A stretch of DNA of 64,000 nt from Streptomyces sp. ISL-1 (lineage in GTDB: Bacteria > Actinomycetota > Actinomycetes > Streptomycetales > Streptomycetaceae), in contig NZ_JAGGOI010000054.1 of the NCBI RefSeq assembly GCF_018614585.1, forward strand, positions 1 through 64,000. Reading direction: 5' to 3'. A program made the position numbers and the translations under genes. The notes beneath the pieces are model-generated. The model was not told the DNA's origin. It saw only the letters and a program-made list of their open reading frames with translations, and did not search any database. This document shows, in pieces, positions 15,617 through 24,685 of the stretch; the stretch's first letter is position 1; each line of letters begins with the position of its first letter.

Positions 15617-16837
15617 GTGACCTTGACTGCCACCTGGTTCGCCCGCACCCAGCGCTGGCTCCGCGCGCATCCCCTGGCGTTCGACGGCGCGCTGGCGGTG
15701 GCGGTATTCCTCTGTATGCTCGCCGGCTCCTTCGCCGACCCGAACGGACGGCACGGGCCGGAGTTCGGAACCCGCACTCCCGAACTGCTCAGCGTGGTGC
15801 TGATGGTGCTGGTGAGCGGCGCCCTCGTCTTCCGCAGGCGCAACCCGATGGCCGTGCTCGTGTTCACCACCGCGGTCTCCGTCGTCGAGCTGGTCGCGAG
15901 CGATCCGCCGGCACCGGTCGCGATGAGCGCCGTGATCGCGCTCTACACCGTCGCCTCCCGCACCGACCGGCCCACCACCTGGCGGGTCGGCCTGCTGACC
16001 ATGACCGTGCTGACCGGCGCCTCGATGTTCTTCGGTTCGACCCCCTGGTACACGCAGGAGAACCTCGGCCTCTTCGCCTGGACCGGTATGGCGGGGGCCG
16101 CGGGAGATGCCGTACGCAGCCGCCGTGCCTTCGTCGACGCGATACGGGAGCGGGCCGAGCGTGCCGAGCGCACCCGCGAGGAGGAGGCGGGCCGCCGGGT
16201 CGCCGAGGAGAGGCTGCGGATCGCCCGCGACCTCCACGACGTCGTCGCGCATCACATCGCCCTGGTCAATGTGCAGGCCGGTGTCGCCGCCCATGTCATG
16301 GACAGACGTCCCGACCAGGCCAAGGAAGCCCTCGCGCATGTACGGGAGGCCAGCCGCTCGGCGCTGAACGAACTGCGTGCCACGGTCGGCCTGCTCCGCC
16401 AGTCCGGCGACCCGGAGGCCCCCACCGAACCGGCCCCCGGCCTCGATGTGCTCGACGAGCTGGTCATCACCTTCCGGCAGGCCGGTCTGCCGGTCGAGGT
16501 GGCCCGCTGCACCGACGGCATCCGGCTGTCGGCCGCCGTCGATCTCGCCGCGTACCGGATCATCCAGGAGGCGCTGACCAATGTGCAGAAGCACGCGGGC
16601 TCGGACGCCAAGGCCGAGGTGAGCGTGATCCGGGTCGGGCAGACGCTTGAGGTCACCGTGCTCGACAACGGCGCGGAGACCGACGGGCAGACGGACGGTG
16701 GCGGCCACGGTCTGCTCGGCATGCGCGAGCGCGTCACCGCACTCGGCGGCGCCCTCACCGCCGGGCCCCGCTACGGCGGCGGCTTCCGGGTACAGGCGAT
16801 ACTTCCCCTCATGGCCCGTACGGGGGAGGACAGATGA
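15617..16837 (+). CDS. Sensor histidine kinase (HisKA_3, NarL-type system)
   Basis: A 406-aa kinase from GTG 15617 with about five membrane helices (residues 20-160). A linker helix leads to the dimerisation motif RIARDLHDVVAHHIALVNVQAG, with phospho-acceptor H207, followed by HATPase N and G boxes (IIQEALTNVQKHA, VTVLDNG, GHGLLGMRERV). Topology and lack of a large extracytoplasmic loop suggest it senses within the membrane. It overlaps the downstream response regulator by 4 bp (ATGA). The signal is unknown. It neighbours pspA on one side and an RND exporter on the other. Confidence 0.92.
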   Translation: MTLTATWFARTQRWLRAHPLAFDGALAVAVFLCMLAGSFADPNGRHGPEFGTRTPELLSVVLMVLVSGALVFRRRNPMAVLVFTTAVSVVELVASDPPAPVAMSAVIALYTVASRTDRPTTWRVGLLTMTVLTGASMFFGSTPWYTQENLGLFAWTGMAGAAGDAVRSRRAFVDAIRERAERAERTREEEAGRRVAEERLRIARDLHDVVAHHIALVNVQAGVAAHVMDRRPDQAKEALAHVREASRSALNELRATVGLLRQSGDPEAPTEPAPGLDVLDELVITFRQAGLPVEVARCTDGIRLSAAVDLAAYRIIQEALTNVQKHAGSDAKAEVSVIRVGQTLEVTVLDNGAETDGQTDGGGHGLLGMRERVTALGGALTAGPRYGGGFRVQAILPLMARTGEDR

Positions 16838-17520
16838 CGATCAAGGTGCTGCTCGCCGACGACCAGGCGCTGCTTCGCAGCGCCTTCCGGGTTCTGGTGG
16901 ACTCCGAACCCGACATGGAAGTGGTCGGGGAGGCCGCGGACGGCGCCGAAGCGGTCGCCCTGGCCCGCTCCACCAAGGCCGACGTCGTCCTGATGGACAT
17001 CCGGATGCCCGGTACGGACGGTCTGGCCGCGACCCGCACGATCAGCGCGGACCCGGAGCTCGCCGATGTACGCGTCGTCATGCTCACCACCTTCGAGGTG
17101 GACGAGTACGTGGTTCAGTCGCTGCGGGCCGGGGCCTCGGGCTTCCTCGGTAAGGGCGCGGAACCGGACGAACTGCTCAATGCCATCCGCATCGCCGCGG
17201 CAGGCGAGGCGCTGCTCTCCCCGGTCGCGACCAAAGGCCTGATCGCCAAATTCCTTGCGCAGGGCGGCACTTCGGACGACGGGTCGGAGTCCCCGGCGTA
17301 CTCCGAGCGGCTCGCCGCGCTCACCGGGCGCGAGCGCGAAGTCCTCGTCCTGGTGGCCGCCGGGCACCCCAACGACGAGATCGCCGAGCGGCTCGAAGTC
17401 AGCCCGCTGACCGTCAAGACCCATGTGAACCGGGCGATGGCGAAGCTCGGCGCCCGCGATCGCGCCCAACTGGTGGTCATCGCGTACGAATCGGGCCTGG
17501 TACGTCCAAGGGTGGAGTGA
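16834..17520 (+). CDS. Response regulator (NarL/LuxR family)
   Basis: A 228-aa partner of the upstream kinase. It has a receiver domain with acidic pocket DDQ, phospho-acceptor D55 in LMDIRMPG and the Thr/Lys switch residues (MLTTFE, FLGKGA). A C-terminal LuxR-type helix-turn-helix follows (LTGREREVLVLVAAGHPNDEIAERL, TVKTHVNRAMAKLGARDRAQLV). It starts at ATG 16834 inside the kinase stop. Because the RND exporter gene follows 156 bp later, this system is a reasonable candidate regulator of it. Confidence 0.93.
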   Translation: MTIKVLLADDQALLRSAFRVLVDSEPDMEVVGEAADGAEAVALARSTKADVVLMDIRMPGTDGLAATRTISADPELADVRVVMLTTFEVDEYVVQSLRAGASGFLGKGAEPDELLNAIRIAAAGEALLSPVATKGLIAKFLAQGGTSDDGSESPAYSERLAALTGREREVLVLVAAGHPNDEIAERLEVSPLTVKTHVNRAMAKLGARDRAQLVVIAYESGLVRPRVE

Positions 17521-17676
17521 GCGGGCGGCTCGGCGTACTCCAGCTGCGGTATGCGCGAGATAAGGAACTGGACCTGGGGTCGACGGTTAGGCCCTCTCGA
17601 ATGCCTGATCGTATGAGTGGGCTCCTGACTGCCTGCCGAATCCTTCCTGCCGCTCATGCCACAGAAGAGAGACCCC

Positions 17677-20600
17677 ATGTCCTGGCTGTCCAGATTCAGC
17701 CTGTCGCAACGGGCCTTGACAGGTCTGATCTCGATCGTCGCGATCGTCTTCGGAGCGATCGCCATCCCGCAGCTCAAGCAGCAGCTGCTGCCCTCCATCG
17801 AGCTCCCGATGGTGTCGGTGCTCGCTCCCTACCAGGGCGCGTCTCCCGATGTGGTCGAAAAGCAGGTCGTCGAACCGCTCGAAAGCAGCATCAAGGCCGT
17901 CGACGGCATCAAGGGCATCACCTCCACGGCGAGCGAGGGCAACGCCGTGATCATGGCCAGCTTCGAGTACGGGGACGGCACCAAACAGCTCGTCGCCGAT
18001 GTCCAGCAGGCCGTGAACCGGGCCCGCACCCAGCTGCCCGAGGATGTCGACCCGCAGGTCGTCGCCGGTTCGACGGACGACATCCCGACCGTCGTCCTCG
18101 CCGTCACCTCCGACAGGGACCCGCAGGCACTGGCCGACCAGCTCGAACGCACCGTCGTACCGGCGCTCCAGGACATCGACGGCGTCGGCCAGGTCTCCAT
18201 CGACGGCGTCCAGGACCTCCAGGTCTCCGTCACCCCCGACGACAAGAAGCTCGCGGCGGCGGGCCTGAACACCATGGCGCTCGGCGAGGCGCTGAAGGCG
18301 GGCGGCGCGACCATGCCGGCCGGCTCCTTCGCCGAGGACGGCAAGAGCCGCACGGTCCAGGTCGGCGGCGGATTCACCACGCTGAAGCAGATCGAGGACC
18401 TGCGGATAGCGCTGACGCCTCCCGCGGACGGCAAGCCCGTACGACTCGGTGATGTCGCGACGGTCAAGCAGACGCCGTCGACCGCGGTCTCCCTGACGCG
18501 TACCAACGGCAGGCCGAGCCTCGCCGTCCTCGCCACCATGGACAACGACGGCAGCGCCGTCGCCATCTCCGACGCGGTCCGGGACAAGCTGCCCGGACTG
18601 CGCAAGGACCTGGGCTCCGGCGCCGAGCTGACCGTCGTCTCCGACCAGGGCCCGGCGGTCTCCAAGGCGATCTCCGGTCTGACCACCGAGGGCGCGCTCG
18701 GCCTGCTCTTCGCGGTGATCGTGATCCTGGTCTTCCTGGCCTCGCTCCGCTCGACGCTGGTCACCGCGGTCTCCATCCCGCTGTCCGTCGTCCTCGCGCT
18801 GATCGTGCTGTGGACCCGTGACCTGTCGCTCAACATGCTCACGCTGGGCGCGCTGACCATCGCGATCGGCCGGGTCGTCGACGACTCGATCGTGGTCCTG
18901 GAGAACATCAAGCGGCACCTCGGCTACGGCGAGGAGCGGCAGAGCGCGATCATCACCGCGGTGAAGGAGGTCGCGGGCGCGGTCACCTCGTCCACCCTGA
19001 CCACGGTCGCCGTCTTCCTGCCCATCGGCCTGACCGGCGGCATGATCGGCGAGCTGTTCGGCTCGTTCTCGCTGACCGTCACCGCGGCCCTGCTGGCCTC
19101 GCTGCTGGTGTCGCTGACCGTGGTACCGGTGCTTTCGTTCTGGTTCCTGCGCGCGCCGAAGGCCGTACGGGGGATCGACCCGCAGGAGGCCCGGCGCAAG
19201 GCGGAGGAGAAGGAGGCGCGCAGCCCGCTGCAGCGGCTCTACGTCCCGGTGCTGCGCTTCGCGACCCGGCGCCGCCTCACCAGCGTCGCGCTCGCGATCG
19301 TCATCCTGGTCGGCACCTTCGGCATGGCCCCGCTGCTCAAGACCAACTTCTTCGACCAGGGCGAGCAGGAGGTCATGTCCGTCAAGCAGGAGCTGCCCCC
19401 CGGTACCAGCCTGGAGGCGTCCGACGCCTCCGCGAAGAAGGTCGAGAAGGTCCTCGACGGCATCGACGAGATCAGGGACTACCAGGTCACCGTCGGCTCC
19501 TCCGGCTTCATGGCGGCCTTCGGCGGCGGTACGGGCGCGAACCAGGCGTCGTATCAGCTGACCCTGAAGGAGGCGGCCTCGTACGAGAAGGCCCGTGACC
19601 GCATCGACGAGGAGCTCGGCAAGCTCGAAGGCATCGGCGACACGACGATCGCGGCGGGCGACGGCTTCGGCAGCCAGGACCTGAGCGTCGTGGTGAAGGC
19701 GTCCGACGCGGACACCCTGAAGAAGGCGTCGGAGGCGGTACGGACCGAGGTGGCGAAGCTCGACGACGTCACCGACGTACAGAGCGACCTGGCGCAGAGC
19801 GTCCCGCGGATCTCGGTCAAGGCGAACGCCAAGGCGGCTGACGCGGGCTTCAACGAGACGACGCTGGGTCTGGCCGTCGGCCAGGCAGTGCGCGGTACCC
19901 CGTCGGGCAAGGCGATCCTGGACGACACCGAGCGCGATGTCGTGATCACCTCGGCGAAGCCGGCACGGACGCTGGCCCAGCTCCGGGCGCTGCCCCTGGG
20001 ACCGGTGAAGCTCGGCGACATCGCTGAGGTGAAGCTGGTGCCCGGACCGGTCTCGATGACCCGGATCGACGGCTCGCGGGCCGCGACGATCTCGGCGAAG
20101 CCGACGGGCGACAACACGGGCGCGGTCAGCGCCTCGCTGCAGAGCAAGCTGAAGTCCCTTGACCTCCCGGAGGGCGCGACCGCGACGATCGGCGGGGTCT
20201 CGGAGGACCAGGACGAGGCGTTCGCCTCGCTGGGGCTCGCGATGCTGGCGGCGATCGCGATCGTCTTCATGTTGCTGGTGGCGACGTTCCGCTCGCTGAT
20301 CCAGCCGCTGATCCTGCTGGTCTCGATCCCGTTCGCGGCGACGGGCGCGCTGGGGCTGCTGATCCTCACCGGCACCCCGATGGGTGTCCCGGCGATGATC
20401 GGCATGCTGATGCTCATCGGCATCGTGGTCACCAACGCGATCGTGCTGATCGACCTGATCAACCAGTACCGCTCGCAGGGTCTGGGCGTGGTGGAAGCCG
20501 TCATCGAGGGCGGCCGCCACCGGCTGCGCCCGATCCTGATGACGGCGCTCGCGACGATCTTCGCGCTGCTCCCGATGGCACTGGGCGTCACGGGCGAGGG

Positions 20601-20817
20601 CGGCTTCATCGCCAAGCCGCTGGCGGTGGTGGTGATCGGCGGCCTGATCACCTCGACGATGCTGACGCTGCTGCTGGTGCCGACGCTGTACGCGATGGTG
20701 GAGCTGCGTAAGGAGCGCCGCGCGAAGAAGAAGGCGGCGAGGCGGGCTGCGAAGTCGGGCGGTCCGGCGGACCAGACGGCCAAGGAGTCCGCGGCTCCGG
20801 AGCCGGCCCAGGTCTGA
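17677..20817 (+). CDS. RND-family efflux transporter permease (HAE1/AcrB type)
   Basis: A 1046-aa permease beginning MSWLSRFSLSQRALTGLISI, chosen because AGAGAG lies 6 bp upstream and this is the family start. Twelve transmembrane helices are arranged as 1+5 and 1+5 around two large extracytoplasmic loops. Family features include the proton-relay acidic pair in helix 4 (GRVVDDSIVVLENI), PGTSLEASDASA in the second loop, and the end of the second half (GIVVTNAIVLIDLINQYR). It probably pumps amphiphiles or drugs by proton antiport. No periplasmic adaptor or outer-membrane channel gene is adjacent, as expected in a monoderm. Strong terminator follows. Confidence 0.93.
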   Translation: MSWLSRFSLSQRALTGLISIVAIVFGAIAIPQLKQQLLPSIELPMVSVLAPYQGASPDVVEKQVVEPLESSIKAVDGIKGITSTASEGNAVIMASFEYGDGTKQLVADVQQAVNRARTQLPEDVDPQVVAGSTDDIPTVVLAVTSDRDPQALADQLERTVVPALQDIDGVGQVSIDGVQDLQVSVTPDDKKLAAAGLNTMALGEALKAGGATMPAGSFAEDGKSRTVQVGGGFTTLKQIEDLRIALTPPADGKPVRLGDVATVKQTPSTAVSLTRTNGRPSLAVLATMDNDGSAVAISDAVRDKLPGLRKDLGSGAELTVVSDQGPAVSKAISGLTTEGALGLLFAVIVILVFLASLRSTLVTAVSIPLSVVLALIVLWTRDLSLNMLTLGALTIAIGRVVDDSIVVLENIKRHLGYGEERQSAIITAVKEVAGAVTSSTLTTVAVFLPIGLTGGMIGELFGSFSLTVTAALLASLLVSLTVVPVLSFWFLRAPKAVRGIDPQEARRKAEEKEARSPLQRLYVPVLRFATRRRLTSVALAIVILVGTFGMAPLLKTNFFDQGEQEVMSVKQELPPGTSLEASDASAKKVEKVLDGIDEIRDYQVTVGSSGFMAAFGGGTGANQASYQLTLKEAASYEKARDRIDEELGKLEGIGDTTIAAGDGFGSQDLSVVVKASDADTLKKASEAVRTEVAKLDDVTDVQSDLAQSVPRISVKANAKAADAGFNETTLGLAVGQAVRGTPSGKAILDDTERDVVITSAKPARTLAQLRALPLGPVKLGDIAEVKLVPGPVSMTRIDGSRAATISAKPTGDNTGAVSASLQSKLKSLDLPEGATATIGGVSEDQDEAFASLGLAMLAAIAIVFMLLVATFRSLIQPLILLVSIPFAATGALGLLILTGTPMGVPAMIGMLMLIGIVVTNAIVLIDLINQYRSQGLGVVEAVIEGGRHRLRPILMTALATIFALLPMALGVTGEGGFIAKPLAVVVIGGLITSTMLTLLLVPTLYAMVELRKERRAKKKAARRAAKSGGPADQTAKESAAPEPAQV

Positions 20818-20832
20818 CACGGTCGACGCAAG

Positions 20833-20864
20833 TAAGGGGCGTCCGCAATGGCGGACGCCCCTTA
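20833..20864. terminator. Bidirectional terminator between RND gene and nadA
   Basis: A perfect 14-bp stem (TAAGGGGCGTCCGC / GCGGACGCCCCTTA) with a 4-nt AATG loop lies between convergent genes. The A-T pairs at its base give a short U run in both directions. Confidence 0.88.
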
Positions 20865-20882
20865 CACATGCCCGGGCGGGCG

Positions 20883-22064
20883 CTACGGCAGCGCCAGCAT
20901 CCGCTCCAGCGCCAGCTTCGCGAAGCTCTCCGTCTCCGTGTCGACCTGGATCCGGTTCACGAGTTTGCCCTCCGCAAGCGACTCCAGCGCCCACACCAGG
21001 TGCGGCAGGTCGATGCGGTTCATCGTCGAGCAGAAGCAGACCGTCTTGTCGAGGAAGACGACCTCCTTGTCGGGGTGCGCGTTCGCGACCCGGCGGACCA
21101 GGTTGAGCTCGGTGCCGATCGCCCACTTGGAGCCGGCCGGGGCCGCCTCCAGCGTCTTGATGATGTACTCCGTCGACCCGACGTAGTCCGCGGCCGTCAC
21201 GACCTCGTGCTTGCACTCCGGGTGCACCAGGACGTTCACGCCCGGGATGCGCTCCCGAACGTCGTTGACCGAGTCCAGCGAGAAGCGGCCGTGCACCGAG
21301 CAGTGCCCGCGCCACAGGATCATCTTCGCGTTGCGCAGCTGCTCGACGGTCAGTCCGCCGTTCGGCTTGTGCGGGTTGTACAGGACGCAGTCGTCGAGCG
21401 ACATGCCCATGTCCCGTACGGCGGTGTTCCGCCCGAGGTGCTGGTCCGGCAGGAACAGCACCTTCTCGCCCTGCTCGAAGGCCCAGTCCAGCGCGCGCTT
21501 GGCGTTCGACGAGGTGCAGATCGTCCCGCCGTGCTTGCCGGTGAAGGCCTTGATGTCCGCGGAGGAGTTCATGTACGAGACGGGCACGACCTGCTCGGCG
21601 ATGCCCGCCTCGGCCAGCACGTCCCAGCACTCGGCGACCTGCTCGGCCGTCGCCATGTCGGCCATCGAGCACCCGGCGGCAAGGTCGGGCAGGACGACCT
21701 TCTGGTCGTCGGAGGTCAGGATGTCCGCGGACTCGGCCATGAAGTGCACACCGCAGAAGACGATGTACTCGGCCTCCGGCCGCGCCGCGGCGTCCTTGGC
21801 CAGCTTGAAAGAGTCCCCGGTGACGTCGGCGAACTGGATGACCTCGTCGCGCTGGTAGTGGTGGCCGAGGACGAAGACCTTGTCCCCGAGCTTCTCCTTG
21901 GCTGCGCGAGCACGTTCCACGAGGTCCGGGTCGGACGGGGACGGCAGGTCGCCGGGGCACTCGACACCGCGCTCGCTCCTGGGGTCGGCTTCACGGCCGA
22001 GCAACAGCAGGGCGAGCGGCGACGGCTGGACGTCGAGCTCCGGGCGGGCTTGGGCGGTGGTCAC
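20883..22064 (-). CDS. nadA: quinolinate synthase
   Basis: NadA condenses iminoaspartate with dihydroxyacetone phosphate to quinolinate in NAD synthesis, using a [4Fe-4S] cluster. The 393-aa product shows GHHYQRDEVIQFAD, FCGVHFMAESADI, SNAKRALDWAF, HPECKHEVV and VCFCSTMNRIDLPHL. The cluster cysteines are those in FCGVH, PEC and the VCFC region. The start is set at GTG 22062-22064, nine bases from AGAAAGG, which matches the family start TTAQ. An earlier in-frame GTG at 22073 sits directly on the Shine-Dalgarno. No nadB/nadC lies nearby. It is divergent from erpA, another Fe-S gene. Confidence 0.96.
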   Translation of the reverse strand: MTTAQARPELDVQPSPLALLLLGREADPRSERGVECPGDLPSPSDPDLVERARAAKEKLGDKVFVLGHHYQRDEVIQFADVTGDSFKLAKDAAARPEAEYIVFCGVHFMAESADILTSDDQKVVLPDLAAGCSMADMATAEQVAECWDVLAEAGIAEQVVPVSYMNSSADIKAFTGKHGGTICTSSNAKRALDWAFEQGEKVLFLPDQHLGRNTAVRDMGMSLDDCVLYNPHKPNGGLTVEQLRNAKMILWRGHCSVHGRFSLDSVNDVRERIPGVNVLVHPECKHEVVTAADYVGSTEYIIKTLEAAPAGSKWAIGTELNLVRRVANAHPDKEVVFLDKTVCFCSTMNRIDLPHLVWALESLAEGKLVNRIQVDTETESFAKLALERMLALP

Positions 22065-22109
22065 GACACGCACCCTTTCTTTTCTGCAGACAGACCTTCT
22101 CGTCTATTT

Positions 22110-22161
22110 GACGCTATCTATCATAACTGCTTCACGTCACTTTGACGATGGCGATAGCGTC
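22110..22161. promoter_or_regulatory. Inverted repeat in the nadA/erpA divergent promoter region
   Basis: GACGCTATC (22110-22118) and its exact complement GATAGCGTC (22153-22161) flank 34 bases that include a smaller inverted repeat (CGTCA CTT TGACG, 22135-22147). The block is A/T rich compared with its surroundings and lies 46-97 bp upstream of nadA. It could be a paired operator for a regulator of nadA; this is inference. Confidence 0.45.
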
Positions 22162-22317
22162 CATGTGACGCACCCCCCGTCCACAGGTCAGTGCCCCTTG
22201 TCGACCCAGTGTGCGAGCATGAATGGGAACGACCTGCCCTCGGCCCGGAATGAATCCGCGGCCACGCCGGTTGCAAACGTCGGCAAGCAGTCTCCGTACA
22301 ACCCGGGAGAGAAGCAG

Positions 22318-22674
22318 ATGTCCGTATCGGACGAGACCACCACCGTGAGCGACGGCATCCTCCTGTCCGACGCAGCCGCGGACAAGGTCAAGGCCCTGCT
22401 GGACCAGGAAGGCCGGGAGGACCTGGCGCTGCGCGTCGCCGTTCAGCCCGGCGGCTGCTCCGGCCTGCGCTACCAGCTGTTCTTCGACGAGCGTTCGCTC
22501 GACGGCGATGTCGTCAAGGACTTCGGAGGTGTCAAGGTCGTCACCGACCGGATGAGCGCCCCGTACCTGGGCGGCGCGTCCATCGACTTCGTGGACACGA
22601 TCGAGAAGCAGGGCTTCACGATCGACAACCCGAACGCCACCGGGTCCTGCGCCTGCGGCGACTCCTTCAGCTAG
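22318..22674 (+). CDS. erpA: Iron-sulfur cluster insertion protein (HesB/IscA/ErpA family)
   Basis: A 118-aa A-type carrier that delivers Fe-S clusters to apo-enzymes. The conserved cysteines are present: one in PGGCSGLRYQL and the C-terminal pair in GSCACGDSFS. The start is ATG 22318 after GGGAGAG. The frame stays open for 146 codons upstream, but that stretch has no family similarity and overlaps nadA. It is the orthologue of M. tuberculosis Rv2204c and is placed head-to-head with nadA, whose product needs a cluster. Confidence 0.93.
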   Translation: MSVSDETTTVSDGILLSDAAADKVKALLDQEGREDLALRVAVQPGGCSGLRYQLFFDERSLDGDVVKDFGGVKVVTDRMSAPYLGGASIDFVDTIEKQGFTIDNPNATGSCACGDSFS

Positions 22675-22689
22675 AACTGCGTACGCACT

Positions 22690-22724
22690 AAGGCGGCGGC
22701 ACCTGGAATCAGGGCCGCCGCCTT
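22690..22724 (+). terminator. Terminator hairpin after erpA
   Basis: A perfect 11-bp stem (AAGGCGGCGGC / GCCGCCGCCTT) with a 13-nt loop lies 15 bp past the erpA stop. It may also serve the convergent gene ending at 22754. Confidence 0.82.
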
Positions 22725-22753
22725 CGTCATGCCTGGGCATCTTGCACGTGGCG

Positions 22754-24232
22754 CTACTTCCGCGGGACGGCCTCACCCGTCGCCGCGTCCACGACCTTCC
22801 GGTCGCCCAGCGGCTTGTCCAGGGTCACCTTCTCCGTCAGCTCCTTGGCGATCATGATGCAGACCCGCTTCGGATCCGGGTTCGACTCGGTGATCGTCAC
22901 CTTCACCTGACCGGCGCTCTCGGTCGCCTTCGCCGCGTAGTCGCTGCACACCCCGCCCCAGAACATCACGCTCAGGGTCCGTCCGTCCCGCCCGTCCACG
23001 CTGTACGACAGGACGCGCCGGTCGGACGGCGCCGCGGGATCCTGCGGCGGCTCGGTCGGCTTGATGTCCTGCTGCGGCGTGGCCTCCTTCAGATACTTCG
23101 GGTCCACCGCGGGGTGCGTGACCGTGAACGGCTGGGCGCCCCCATTGGGCTTCACCTCGAACAGCCACGACGGCACGAGCGCCTGCTGTCCGTCCACGTA
23201 CTGCGCGGCCAGCCCGAAAACCGCCTCGCTGACAGTCAGCCGCTCGGGGCCGGCCGGCTTGGCCGGCTCGCCCTTGGGCTCGCACGGCGCGTCGGGCTTC
23301 TGTTCGCCCTCCAGCGGGACCGGCGTGGCGCAGCCGCCGATACCGATCGTGCCGCTGTCCCGGCCGGCCTTGTTCAGCTGCTTCAGCGCCTCGTCGGCGG
23401 AGAGCACCGGATACTCGTCGCTCTTCACGGGCTTCTTCAACTGGCCGCTGCCGCCGACCACTTGACCGTCCGCGCCGACCTGGACCCCGGTCGACCAGCC
23501 GTATGTCGGCAGTCCGCCGACAACCGGGTCGGCGTTCACCACCCTTACCGCGCCCATCAGCTGGCGGGCGTCCAGCGCGGCGTCGCTCTGGCCGAGCGCC
23601 TTCAGTACGGGGGCCGCGGCCTTCTTCGCGGCCGCCTCGCTCACCGCCACGGTGCGGGCCGTGCCCTCGCTCGTCGTCCCCATGTCGCCACGGGACGGGC
23701 AGACATCGACCTTCTTGCAGTTGTCACCGCCCGGCGAAGCCCCGAACCTGGCGAACGTCCAGGTGCCCGGCGCATGCTTGTTGACCTGCAGCATCGGGCC
23801 CGCGCCGTCCTTGTCCGCCCCGATCTTCCAGGCCGGGCCGTCCAGGCGCGGTGTGCCCGGCACTCCCAGCGCCTTCGCAAGCGCTGTCACCTCGGCCGCG
23901 GTGACAGCACCCTTCGTACGGTGGACGGGTGCCTTGTCCGGACCGTCCGGCAGCTTGCCCTCGGCCCGGTAGACGATCCCGCCACCGGAGGGGTCGGGCT
24001 CACCGGGTGCGATGCCGGGGCCGCCGGTGGGAGTGTCCAGGGAAAGCGGCGGCGGCTTCGCGTCGCGCTGCGCGCCGGCCTTGGCGCTCGCGCCGCCGCC
24101 GCTGCCGAAGCCGGATGTCGCGAAGTACGCACCGCCGCCACCCGCGACCAGCACCGCCGCCGCCACCGAAGCGACGGCGAGCGGGGAACGCCGGCGGCGG
24201 GGAATGTCGTGCGTGTTCTCCGTGCTGCTCAC
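22754..24232 (-). CDS. Membrane-anchored extracytoplasmic protein of unknown function
   Basis: A 492-aa product with a short basic cytoplasmic N-terminus (IPRRRRSP), one membrane anchor (LAVASVAAAVLVAGGGGAYF, about residues 17-36), a Gly/Pro-rich spacer and a soluble domain outside the cell. The domain has paired Cys (NCKKVDVC, GGCATPVPL, PCEP, GVCSDY, RVCIM) that could form disulfides, and repeated alternating strand patterns. I do not recognise a catalytic motif. It is conserved at this locus in Streptomyces, between erpA and adoK, where M. tuberculosis also has a membrane protein (Rv2203). Confidence 0.8.
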   Translation of the reverse strand: MSSTENTHDIPRRRRSPLAVASVAAAVLVAGGGGAYFATSGFGSGGGASAKAGAQRDAKPPPLSLDTPTGGPGIAPGEPDPSGGGIVYRAEGKLPDGPDKAPVHRTKGAVTAAEVTALAKALGVPGTPRLDGPAWKIGADKDGAGPMLQVNKHAPGTWTFARFGASPGGDNCKKVDVCPSRGDMGTTSEGTARTVAVSEAAAKKAAAPVLKALGQSDAALDARQLMGAVRVVNADPVVGGLPTYGWSTGVQVGADGQVVGGSGQLKKPVKSDEYPVLSADEALKQLNKAGRDSGTIGIGGCATPVPLEGEQKPDAPCEPKGEPAKPAGPERLTVSEAVFGLAAQYVDGQQALVPSWLFEVKPNGGAQPFTVTHPAVDPKYLKEATPQQDIKPTEPPQDPAAPSDRRVLSYSVDGRDGRTLSVMFWGGVCSDYAAKATESAGQVKVTITESNPDPKRVCIMIAKELTEKVTLDKPLGDRKVVDAATGEAVPRK

Positions 24233-24347
24233 CGCATCGCTCCTTGTCTCGTGTTCCCGTTGTACGGGGACACAGATGGGACGGAGCGGGGGAGCGCACG
24301 GTTCCCTCGTGCGCCCTCAGTCGTCGGCCGTCGGCCGTCGTTCTTCG

Positions 24348-24554
24348 TCAGTCGCCGTAGTCGGACATCGCGTCGATCAGCCGGGCGGACGAGGCGGGCA
24401 CGACGACACCGTGGATGAGGGACGGCGGCACCGGCGCGGGCACGGCGGCCGCTGGAACCACCCAGTGCGGAGCCATGCGCGCGCAGTCACCGCGCAGCTG
24501 GGCCAGACTGATCTCGGACTCCCGCGACTCGCGCGGGGCGATGGGCTTCGTCAT
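24348..24554 (-). CDS. Small conserved protein
   Basis: A 68-aa product (MTKPIAPRESRESEISLAQLRGDCARMAPHW and on) with an Ala/Pro/Val-rich middle and a terminal LIDAMSDYGD. No signal peptide or membrane helix is evident. Function unknown. I accept it because the coding pattern is clear and a similarly small gene sits here in Streptomyces in my recollection. It is divergent from adoK. The 130 bp between them has an A-rich patch near 24583-24610 with a short CTAC/GTAG inverted repeat, probably the promoter zone. Confidence 0.68.
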   Translation of the reverse strand: MTKPIAPRESRESEISLAQLRGDCARMAPHWVVPAAAVPAPVPPSLIHGVVVPASSARLIDAMSDYGD

Positions 24555-24685
24555 ATCCGCACCGTACGCAGCAGGGAGTCTCGTAAAAAGACCTACTATC
24601 GGGTAGTTTCCGCACTTCAGCCCAGGTGCCCGGACCCGGTAGCGTTAACTGTCAACGCTGCCCCCTCCTCAGGAGCGTCCCAGCC

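Noticed and set aside
14243..16708. 821-codon minus-strand frame opposite pspA, pspAA and the histidine kinase
   Set aside because: No family similarity; the real genes in the opposite strand are coupled and complete.
17587..21960. 1457-codon open frame on the minus strand opposite the RND gene and nadA
   Set aside because: It is a G+C-driven shadow: the plus-strand RND and minus-strand nadA products in their own frames match well-known families, while this one is Arg/Gly/Asp-rich with no conserved domain.
21880..22317. Long 5' extension of erpA overlapping nadA
   Set aside because: It reads antisense to nadA, and HesB/IscA proteins begin close to the ATG at 22318, which has its own ribosome-binding site.
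24583..24610. Short CTAC/GTAG inverted repeat with adjoining A-run near adoK as a terminator
   Set aside because: The stem is only 4-5 bp and it lies between two divergent starts, so it is better read as promoter-region sequence.
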